A stretch of DNA of 8,565 nucleotides, taken from JANNVZ01 sp046153915. GTDB lineage: Bacteria; Bacteroidota; Bacteroidia; Flavobacteriales_D; Sanyastnellaceae. The translations under genes were made by a program, and so were the position numbers. Numbering within the stretch: position 1 is the stretch's first letter; every line of letters starts with the position of its first letter. The DNA is taken from NCBI GenBank assembly GCA_046153915.1, contig JBJXFC010000211.1, positions 1 to 8,565 on the forward strand, given 5' to 3'. Under the pieces are notes generated by a model. The model saw only the letters and a list, made by a program, of their open reading frames with translations. It did not search any database and had not been told where the DNA came from. Positions 1 through 5,901 of this stretch are shown piece after piece.

Positions 1-96
1 GATGGGTGGTATTCCATTACCGAACTGCAGCTCGAAGGAAAAAAGAAAATGACGACGGTTGAGTTTCTTCGCGGATGGCGGCCTAATGCTTCGTAA
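1..96 (+). CDS. fmt: Methionyl-tRNA formyltransferase, C-terminal end only (5' end outside window)
   Basis: Frame 1 of the plus strand is open from the window edge to a TAA at 94-96 and encodes 31 residues. The stretch LQLEGKKKMTTVEFLRGWRP at residues 9-28 matches the end of the C-terminal tRNA-binding domain of methionyl-tRNA formyltransferase, where an LQ-x-x-GKK-x-M segment is followed by a short helix ending in LRG. The full enzyme transfers a formyl group from 10-formyl-tetrahydrofolate to the initiator Met-tRNA in the cytoplasm. Only this tail is visible, so no catalytic residue can be checked. The gene is convergent with the large minus-strand gene, and its last 14 bases overlap that gene's 3' end. 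The motif match is specific but short; another protein carrying a formyl-transferase C-terminal domain remains possible. Confidence 0.7.
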   Translation, partial: DGWYSITELQLEGKKKMTTVEFLRGWRPNAS

Positions 97-2890
97 ATAT
101 CAAGGGTGTTATCGTGTCATCTTCAAAGCGGATGACATAACAACCTTGCGACAAACTTGCAACCGAAAGTGATTCGGAAGGTGAAATGTTTCCCTGAAAA
201 ACAATGTTTCCTGTAACATTGAAGATGCAGATTCTTTGTGGCTTCATCAGATGCTGTATAAATAAAAAGTCCGTCGCTGGGTTGGGATAAACACGGGGCA
301 GTGGTGCTGAACTTTCCTGAATCGCATTGATAAAATCAATCTGAACGGAACTTAACAAAGAACAACCATTTGCGTCTGTGACTTCTATTTCATACTGACC
401 TGCGGCGAGATTTTGAATAACCGAACTTGCAAGTATTCCGTCCAAATACATGTCGTATGGTGGAGTACCGCCATCAATTGTTACATCAATACTTCCCTGT
501 GGGCCATTCTCCAATTCGTTTGTGGTGGTAACTTCAATAGCCAATTCTGTAGGCTCACCAATGCTGAACGAAGTTTGAATTTCGCAACCGAAAAGATCAT
601 AGACTGTAAATGCGTAATTCCCGGCTGAAAGGGCCGTTGAATCGGGTAGATTCCAAACTATGGAATATCCTGGTGTTCCCCCTGAGATGGAGAGTATTTC
701 CACCATTCCATTGTTTCCTCCAAAACACGATACATCGTGGGATTGAAAAACGAGTTGAAGCGAATCTGGTTGGGCAATCTCGAAAAAATGGAAGGCCTGG
801 CAATTGTGTTCATCGGTAACTTCAACAGTGTACTGACCCGAAGCCAATGCATCTGGATTGAGGTTATTCCAATGGATGATGTGCTCTCCGGTTCCGCCTG
901 TAATTTCGAATGAAGCCGTGCCATTATTCAGTTCAAAACAAGACGCATTCGAAACTTCGCTTGTGACTGAAATTGAATCGGGCATGATCAATTCCACTTC
1001 CGATTCAATGGTACAGTTTTGAGCATAATTAATAGAAAAGGTATAAACTCCTGAATCTAGCGCGCTTATGGTATTTCCAAAATAATCGCCATCATTCCAG
1101 AGTACAAAATTGACATCGACATCAGTCGTTGATTGCAAGGCAATGGCACCATCGGAATCACCATAACACGCAATTTCCGTAACTTCCAATGTGTATTCGG
1201 GAAGGCTGTATTCTGAAATAACAATGGGTTCAGTATAAAACAGATGTCCTTTGTCATCCATAACAAGAGCATCAAAAACGCCTGGCTCATTCACCCAAAG
1301 TGAGTCGTTTATTGTTCCCTCATTCCATGAAAGAACGATCCACTCCTGAGATGTGAGCAGCACATTTTCTACCTCACAAAAACTTGTTTGATTAAGTGAA
1401 ATGACTGCCGGAGTATTTTCTGAATCTCCTTCTTTAAGATCGAGGTATTGATCAACTGCAATGTTGTAATAGACTTCACGCAATCCCAGCGGCCAAAAAA
1501 TTTCCAATGAATCAACAAAAGTTGTTTCACCCAATCCGAAGATTTCTTTACCGGAATTCTGTCCAATAAAATTCTCACCACCATGCACACACCTCAGGTA
1601 TGAATGGCCGTTGGCATGCAATTTCATTGTTGTACCAAATCCATCTCTGTTTGAAAAAGTACCCTCTACTTCTATTCCCAGCCAATGATTTTGACCTCCC
1701 AAATTCTGCCATAAATCTGCCTCATACGGTGCATTGTTGGCGTTGAAGTAATCATAATATCCATCGTTGTTGATATCGCCCATGGTAGTGGCCATCGACG
1801 GACTTATATCACCGAGAATACCTGTTTCTTCAATGCCATCATAAAATCCACCATTTTGATCATTGATAAAAAATTGGTTTTGATAAGGACCATAGAATGA
1901 ACCAGTGGCACTTACATACAAATCTTGCCAGGAGTTATTATCGTAATCGATCCACTGAGCTCCCCAGCAAATCGCACCTACTTCCAGGCCCAATTCTTCA
2001 GCGATCTCAGCAAACGTTCCGTCGGCATCGTTGCGGAAAAGTTTGTTGCCGTCGTACCCATTGGTGACATATATATCTAAATCCAAATCGTTGTCGTAAT
2101 CACCAACCGTACCGGTCATGGCATCTATAAATACACCCGTTCCCGTATCATCGGTAACGTTGGTAAATGTGCCGTCGCCATTGTTTCTGAACATTTCATT
2201 GCGCCATGAATTGCGATCAATAATGAGGTAAAGATCTTCCCAGCCATCGTTGTCATAATCGAGCCATACGGGCTGAAAACAGGGTCTTGGCGGCAGAAAA
2301 ACTCCAGATGTTAATGTTACATCGATAAAGGTGCCATCTCCATTTCCTTTGTACATGCGCGAAATGAATTCATTGCCCGGATAGTTATTCGGATTGTAAT
2401 ACTTTGCAAGATAAAAATCAAGATTTCCATCCTTGTCATAGTCTGTCCATGCAGCTCCAAGGTAAATGTAAATTCCCTGATTGATTCCTGAAACAGCGGT
2501 AATATCCGTAAAAGTAAGATTGCCATTGTTGCGCATAAGTTTTGGAAAGGCATTCATGCGTGTAATAAACAAGTCTGAATCGCCATCGTTGTCCCAGTCT
2601 ACCCATTGAATGGCGTGCACTTGTTTGCCATCCGAATTTAGGATACCAAAATTGACCGGTTCAAATTGTCCCTGATTATTGATAAAAAACTGCGGTTCCA
2701 GAGCACCGGAAGCCATGCTGAGATCATCCCAGCCGTCGTGATTAAAATCGAAGAAACTAACTCCATTGCCATAGAGATTGCCTGCATTGAGGCTATGAAT
2801 ATCGTGCTGAGCAGTGACTTCCACGAACTGAGCAGTGCCCCGGGTTGAGGTGAAATACAGAAGTACTATGCAAAAAATCAGGCGGGTCAT
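83..2890 (-). CDS. Secreted VCBS/FG-GAP + ASPIC/UnbV + SprB-repeat protein with T9SS type A sorting domain
   Basis: This 935-aa exported protein is probably surface-attached or released through the type IX secretion system. Residues 1-20 are a signal peptide (basic R3, hydrophobic core, cleavage likely after TxA at 20). Residues 48-380 carry seven VCBS/FG-GAP calcium motifs of the D-x-[DN]-x-[DN]-G-x-x-D type, starting at 48, 98, 150, 211, 264, 315 and 372; the fifth and sixth lack the Gly. Residues about 401-487 resemble the ASPIC/UnbV domain that follows such propellers in CRTAC1-like proteins. An Ig/PKD-like linker (about 496-558) precedes four SprB-type repeats (565-853), and a YPNP-type T9SS C-terminal domain starts near 867. 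I start at the ATG at 2890, not at the in-frame ATG at 2935, because the signal peptide begins there and a TAnnTTTG element lies between the two. The ligand is unknown; adhesion is an inference. The stop is TAG. Confidence 0.9.
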   Translation of the reverse strand: MTRLIFCIVLLYFTSTRGTAQFVEVTAQHDIHSLNAGNLYGNGVSFFDFNHDGWDDLSMASGALEPQFFINNQGQFEPVNFGILNSDGKQVHAIQWVDWDNDGDSDLFITRMNAFPKLMRNNGNLTFTDITAVSGINQGIYIYLGAAWTDYDKDGNLDFYLAKYYNPNNYPGNEFISRMYKGNGDGTFIDVTLTSGVFLPPRPCFQPVWLDYDNDGWEDLYLIIDRNSWRNEMFRNNGDGTFTNVTDDTGTGVFIDAMTGTVGDYDNDLDLDIYVTNGYDGNKLFRNDADGTFAEIAEELGLEVGAICWGAQWIDYDNNSWQDLYVSATGSFYGPYQNQFFINDQNGGFYDGIEETGILGDISPSMATTMGDINNDGYYDYFNANNAPYEADLWQNLGGQNHWLGIEVEGTFSNRDGFGTTMKLHANGHSYLRCVHGGENFIGQNSGKEIFGLGETTFVDSLEIFWPLGLREVYYNIAVDQYLDLKEGDSENTPAVISLNQTSFCEVENVLLTSQEWIVLSWNEGTINDSLWVNEPGVFDALVMDDKGHLFYTEPIVISEYSLPEYTLEVTEIACYGDSDGAIALQSTTDVDVNFVLWNDGDYFGNTISALDSGVYTFSINYAQNCTIESEVELIMPDSISVTSEVSNASCFELNNGTASFEITGGTGEHIIHWNNLNPDALASGQYTVEVTDEHNCQAFHFFEIAQPDSLQLVFQSHDVSCFGGNNGMVEILSISGGTPGYSIVWNLPDSTALSAGNYAFTVYDLFGCEIQTSFSIGEPTELAIEVTTTNELENGPQGSIDVTIDGGTPPYDMYLDGILASSVIQNLAAGQYEIEVTDANGCSLLSSVQIDFINAIQESSAPLPRVYPNPATDFLFIQHLMKPQRICIFNVTGNIVFQGNISPSESLSVASLSQGCYVIRFEDDTITPLIFTKH
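101..148. terminator. Long imperfect hairpin just after the fmt stop; candidate terminator inside the opposing gene
   Basis: Arm 101-121 pairs with 131-148: five pairs (101-105 with 144-148), one G/A mismatch, five pairs (107-111 with 138-142), a 3-nt bulge (112-114), then seven pairs (115-121 with 131-137) around a 9-nt loop. It begins 5 nt after the fmt stop codon and lies entirely inside the C-terminal coding region of the minus-strand protein. No T run follows on the plus strand, so it is not a textbook intrinsic terminator. It could still end or protect the 3' end of fmt mRNA, or be a chance result of the codons. Confidence 0.35.
332..1198 (-). repeat. Four SprB-type repeats in the VCBS/UnbV protein
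   Basis: Residues about 565-853 hold four units of roughly 70-74 aa. The first three begin with a Cys followed by an aromatic residue and a short acidic or Asn-rich segment ending in DG or NG (CYGDSDG, CFELNNG, CFGGNNG). Each unit runs into a GG or aromatic-Trp segment, then a [SA]GxYxxxVxD strand and a second Cys (NC, GC). The fourth unit lacks the entry Cys but keeps the GGTPPY and AGQYEIEVTDANGC parts. Repeats of this family occur in gliding adhesins such as SprB and in many T9SS cargo proteins, usually as stalks. Confidence 0.75.
1751..2749 (-). repeat. Seven VCBS/FG-GAP calcium-binding repeats (probable seven-bladed propeller)
   Basis: Seven motifs spaced about 50-61 residues apart: DFNHDGWDD, DWDNDGDSD, DYDKDGNLD, DYDNDGWED, DYDNDLDLD, DYDNNSWQD and DINNDGYYD. 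Most are followed by a hydrophobic strand, and several by a downstream RNNGDGTF-like turn. Seven blades is the usual count for integrin-alpha-like propellers. Each loop would bind one calcium ion. Confidence 0.8.
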
Positions 2891-2910
2891 CAGGATATCG
2901 GCAAGATAGT

Positions 2911-2918
2911 CAAATATA
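2911..2918 (-). promoter_or_regulatory. Bacteroidota -7 element TATATTTG for the VCBS/UnbV gene
   Basis: The minus strand reads TATATTTG, a perfect match to the TAnnTTTG -7 consensus, 20 nt before the ATG at 2890. A TTTG lies 14 nt further upstream, which is short of the usual spacing for the -33 element, so that half is not supported. The position fits a leader of about 15 nt and argues against the upstream ATG at 2935. Confidence 0.5.
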
Positions 2919-2948
2919 CAAAGCCCATGTTGCAAAGAAGCAGTTTTG

Positions 2949-3383
2949 CTACTTTTTCTTTCCGTAAAAATGCAGTGAATGGTGGTCTATTTCGATGCCA
3001 AAAACTTCTTCAAGTGTGGCTTTGATATTGTGAATGCGCGGATCACAAAACTCCAGCACTTCGCCGGTATCTGTGAGAATGATATGATCGTGCTGCTGGT
3101 TCTGGTAGGCCTTTTCGAAATGGGCCGTATTGTGCCCAAACTGATGTTTTCGTACCAGATTACAGGCCAATAGCAGATCCATGGTATTGTAAAGTGTCGC
3201 CCTTGAAACCCGGTATTTTTTCTCTTTCATCTTGGCATACAAAGCCTCGATATCAAAATGACCCTGGTAATCATAAACCTCCCTCAATATGGCATAACGT
3301 TCAGGCGTTTTGCGGTGCAAATTGTTCTCCAGATAACTGGTGAAAATGGTTTTGACTTTTTCCTGTATTTCGGTCTGGTTCAT
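2949..3383 (-). CDS. Fur-family metal-dependent transcriptional regulator
   Basis: A 144-aa protein of normal Fur length. An N-terminal winged helix (about residues 10-85) contains RKTPERYAILREVY and the recognition-helix segment VSRATLYNTMDLL (59-71). The dimerisation/metal domain follows: H42, E90, H98-D99-H100 and E111 align with regulatory-site ligands of Fur, and H135 with a further one. The two cysteines that follow HDH in E. coli Fur (93 and 96) are L103 and T106 here, and there is no C-terminal Cys pair, so the structural zinc site is absent. Such proteins repress or activate iron, peroxide, zinc or haem genes; the sequence does not show which metal is sensed, so I give no symbol. It is read in the same direction as spoT upstream (158-nt gap) but has its own -7 element. 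The ATG start gives the standard N-terminus, and the stop is TAG. Confidence 0.92.
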   Translation of the reverse strand: MNQTEIQEKVKTIFTSYLENNLHRKTPERYAILREVYDYQGHFDIEALYAKMKEKKYRVSRATLYNTMDLLLACNLVRKHQFGHNTAHFEKAYQNQQHDHIILTDTGEVLEFCDPRIHNIKATLEEVFGIEIDHHSLHFYGKKK

Positions 3384-3393
3384 CTTGACACTG

Positions 3394-3401
3394 CAAAGCT
3401 A
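3394..3401 (-). promoter_or_regulatory. Bacteroidota -7 element TAGCTTTG for the Fur-family gene
   Basis: The minus strand reads TAGCTTTG, a perfect match to TAnnTTTG, ending 10 nt before the fur ATG, which implies a very short leader. A CAATTG palindrome (3415-3420) lies 13 nt upstream of it, where a -33 element or an operator could sit. The 3384-3541 gap otherwise holds no gene, and I saw no convincing terminator for spoT in it. Confidence 0.45.
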
Positions 3402-3541
3402 TCTAATTCATGCGCAATTGTGAAAACTGAATTTGGGGTTTCATGTTCAGTAATTATAAGAAAATCCCATTCGAAATAGATATCAGTCATGCAATTGCAA
3501 TGAATAGATTCAAGAGCTTGTCTTCTGAAGCAAACAAAAGC

Positions 3542-5761
3542 TTATGCAAATTCACTTTCAATGCGATCTACAGTCAATACACCTTCTACAGCTTTTAAGC
3601 GATCCATGAGCGAGTTTAGGTGCATCGTGTCGTGCACAAGCACTATCACTTTGCCCTGGAAAATGCCATCATTGGCATCAAAAGATATCGATCGCATATT
3701 CACGTTCATATCCGTGCTTATGATGTTGGTGATGCTCTGGACGATACCCACATCATCGATTCCAGAGAACTTCAGTCCTACTTCAAACTGTACGGTTTCT
3801 TTGTTTCTCCAACGCGCTTTGATTACCCGGTATGCATATTTGCTCATCAACTCCTGGGCATTCGGACAATTGGTGCGGTGGATTTTGATGCCTTCGCCAA
3901 TAGTTATAAATCCAAAAACCTCATCACCAGGAATTGGATTGCAACATGGAGCTAGTTTGTACTCCATTTTTTGCTGATCATCACCAATTAGGAGTGTCTC
4001 CCCTTTCGAAGGTGTGGTAATAATCCTGGGCTCCACTTCCTCTTTTGCGGCCGCATCTTTTTTGTCGAATTTAATGCGGCCACTTTCTACTGAAAATCCT
4101 TTTAGTCGCGTGAGATCAAGGCTTCCTTTAGCAATTCGGAAATACAACTCCAGTGCACTATCGGTATCGTATTGTTTAACCAGCTCTTCGATGTTCACAC
4201 TCAGCCATTCAACTTTGAGGTGACCAAATTTGCGCTTCAGCATCTCCTTGCCTTCTTCAGCAATTTGTTTTTTCTCCTCGCGCAGAGCATCCCGAATTTT
4301 ATGGCGGGCACTTGCTGTAACTACGATGTTGAGCCAATCCTCTTTGGGACGCTGCTTTTTGCTGGTAAGAATTTCAACCTGATCTCCACTTCGCAGTTTG
4401 TGGCTTAGGGGTACAAGTTTAAAATTGACTTTCGCACCAATACATTGTGAGCCGATGTGGGAGTGAATGTGAAAAGCAAAATCAAGTGAAGTAGCTCCTA
4501 CAGGTAACGTTTTCAAATCACCGTTTGGCGTAAAGACGTATATTTCTTCGGAGAATAACGACAACTTGAAGTTATCGATGAAGTCGATGGCATTGTCTTC
4601 CGGATTGTCGAGTACATCGCGCACCTGGTCGAGCCAGCGATCGAGTTTGCTCTCCGGACTTTCGGGTGCGTCTTTGTACTTCCAGTGGGCGGCAAATCCT
4701 TTTTCGGCCAGCTCATCCATGCGTTCGCTTCGAATTTGTACTTCTACCCATTTTCCACCGGGCGACATGACCGTGGTATGCAACGATTCATATCCACTGC
4801 TTTTGGGAATGCTGATCCAGTCGCGCAATCTCTCCGGACTGGGCTGATAAAAGTCTGTGACGATGGAATACACCCGCCAGCAATCGCTCTTTTCCATTTC
4901 CGGGACACTATCCAGAATGATGCGGATGGCGAAAACATCGTAAATCTCTTCGAATGGCACACCTTTTTTTACAATCTTGTTCCAGATAGAAAAAACACTT
5001 TTGGTGCGGCTCTTAATCTCGTATTTGAAACCTATTTTATCGAGTGATCTGCGTATAGGAAGTGTAAACTGATTGATAAATCGCGTTCTAACTGCCTGCG
5101 TTTTCTGAAGGCGGTTGATGATGTCTTCGTAAACTTCCGGGTCTTTAAATTTGAGCGAAAGGTCTTCGAGCTCTGTTTTGATGTTGTAAAGGCCAAGTCT
5201 GTGTGCCAGCGGCGCGTACATAAACAAGGTCTCACTAGCGATCTTCAACTGCTTCTCGCGCTTCATGTGATCGAGCGTGCGCATGTTGTGAAGTCTGTCT
5301 GCCAGTTTTACCAAAATCACCCTTACATCATCACTCAGGGTAAGCAGCATTTTGCGAAAATTCTCCGCCTGATCGCTGGAGTTTCCGTAATCGCTAATTC
5401 CGCTGATTTTGGTCAATCCATCGATGATGGTTCTTTCTTTCTTACCGAAGAGGTTTTGCACATCATCCAGCGTGATATCCGTATCTTCAACAGTATCATG
5501 CAGAAGAGCACAAACGATGCTGGTGGTATCCAACCCTATTTCTTCCGCTGCAATTTTGGCTACAGCAAGAGGATGATAAATGTAAGGCTCGCCACTTTTG
5601 CGGCGCATATCCTTGTGCGCCTCCACTGCCACCTCAAAAGCTTTTCGAATTCGCGCGCGATCAGCCCTCGACTTACTGCGATGACACACACGAAGAAGTC
5701 CCCGGTATCGTCTCAGGATTTCTCTGCGTTCTTCTTCGAGATCTAATGGCGTTTTGGACAT
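3542..5761 (-). CDS. spoT: Bifunctional (p)ppGpp synthetase/hydrolase, RelA/SpoT family
   Basis: A 739-aa long RSH enzyme, the usual length and order of domains. It makes pppGpp/ppGpp from ATP and GTP/GDP and hydrolyses it with Mn2+, controlling the stringent response in the cytoplasm. The HD hydrolase domain (about 43-200) keeps H63, H88-D89, the E92-D93 pair and D155 in KLADRLHNMRTL, so hydrolysis should be active. The synthetase domain (about 240-365) keeps D275, R280, the GYESLHTT segment (323-330), E340 in VEVQIRS and AAHWKYK. The position that is RxKD in bifunctional enzymes and ExDD in synthetase-only RelA is RLRD (311-314), which places it with the bifunctional class. A TGS domain (about 405-467), a helical region, a Cys-containing region (C606, C607, C632) and a C-terminal ACT domain (about 658-739) follow. 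The ATG at 5761 gives a normal N-terminus; the stop is TAA. No frameshift or missing domain. Confidence 0.95.
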   Translation of the reverse strand: MSKTPLDLEEERREILRRYRGLLRVCHRSKSRADRARIRKAFEVAVEAHKDMRRKSGEPYIYHPLAVAKIAAEEIGLDTTSIVCALLHDTVEDTDITLDDVQNLFGKKERTIIDGLTKISGISDYGNSSDQAENFRKMLLTLSDDVRVILVKLADRLHNMRTLDHMKREKQLKIASETLFMYAPLAHRLGLYNIKTELEDLSLKFKDPEVYEDIINRLQKTQAVRTRFINQFTLPIRRSLDKIGFKYEIKSRTKSVFSIWNKIVKKGVPFEEIYDVFAIRIILDSVPEMEKSDCWRVYSIVTDFYQPSPERLRDWISIPKSSGYESLHTTVMSPGGKWVEVQIRSERMDELAEKGFAAHWKYKDAPESPESKLDRWLDQVRDVLDNPEDNAIDFIDNFKLSLFSEEIYVFTPNGDLKTLPVGATSLDFAFHIHSHIGSQCIGAKVNFKLVPLSHKLRSGDQVEILTSKKQRPKEDWLNIVVTASARHKIRDALREEKKQIAEEGKEMLKRKFGHLKVEWLSVNIEELVKQYDTDSALELYFRIAKGSLDLTRLKGFSVESGRIKFDKKDAAAKEEVEPRIITTPSKGETLLIGDDQQKMEYKLAPCCNPIPGDEVFGFITIGEGIKIHRTNCPNAQELMSKYAYRVIKARWRNKETVQFEVGLKFSGIDDVGIVQSITNIISTDMNVNMRSISFDANDGIFQGKVIVLVHDTMHLNSLMDRLKAVEGVLTVDRIESEFA

Positions 5762-5771
5762 AATGGAGTGC

Positions 5772-5779
5772 TAAATTTA
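5772..5779 (-). promoter_or_regulatory. Weak -7-like element TAAATTTA upstream of spoT
   Basis: The minus strand reads TAAATTTA, 10 nt before the spoT ATG. It differs from TAnnTTTG only in the last base and has the same distance to the start as the fur element. There is no clear -33 element. This is the best promoter candidate in the spoT upstream gap. Confidence 0.25.
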
Positions 5780-5783
5780 AGCC

Positions 5784-5807
5784 AATGCATCGTATACGTG
5801 ATGCATT
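5784..5807. promoter_or_regulatory. Perfect 8-bp inverted repeat upstream of spoT (candidate operator)
   Basis: AATGCATC (5784-5791) and GATGCATT (5800-5807) are exact reverse complements separated by 8 nt that contain the palindrome GTATAC. The element lies 23-46 nt before the spoT start and just upstream of the -7-like element, where a repressor or activator could bind. There is no U tract after it, so it is not a typical terminator. The function is inferred from symmetry and position only. Confidence 0.35.
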
Positions 5808-5853
5808 AATTCGAAAATGACTGACAGCCCATCGTGAAAATCGACGGGAAATG

Positions 5854-5882
5854 AAAAGGCCTCGAAAATTTCGAGGCCTTTT
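5854..5882 (-). terminator. Rho-independent terminator of the giant repeat-protein gene
   Basis: AAAAGGCCTCGAAA (5854-5867) and TTTCGAGGCCTTTT (5869-5882) are a perfect inverted repeat around one central base. This gives a GC-rich core (GGCCTCG/CGAGGCC) with a run of T after it on the minus strand (CCTTTTCATTT). It begins 19 nt after the stop codon at 5902. Because the A and T tracts flank both sides it could in principle act in both directions, but no plus-strand gene ends here. It separates the repeat-protein gene from spoT. Confidence 0.85.
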
Positions 5883-5901
5883 AAAATTATTGGGAGGAAA
5901 A

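Noticed and set aside
2891..2935. Upstream in-frame ATG at 2935 giving a 950-aa VCBS/UnbV protein
   Set aside because: It would place 15 extra residues before a good signal peptide, and the TATATTTG promoter element lies between the two ATGs.
3426..3451. 6-bp inverted repeat ACTGAA / TTCAGT in the spoT-fur gap
   Set aside because: The arms are short, the 14-nt spacing is large, and it has no clear relation to a promoter; it is expected by chance.
3500..3541. Possible terminator after the spoT stop (GAAGC and GCTT arms around an A-rich loop)
   Set aside because: The stem is only 4-5 bp and no T run follows, so it is not supported as a terminator.
3561..3977. 138-codon plus-strand open frame opposite the spoT 3' end
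   Set aside because: It is antisense to the conserved ACT and Cys regions, shows no family resemblance, and other overlapping plus-strand frames occur in the same stretch.
5201..5746. 181-codon open frame on the plus strand opposite spoT
   Set aside because: It lies wholly antisense to the conserved HD and linker region of spoT and has no recognisable domain or promoter; it is a shadow frame.
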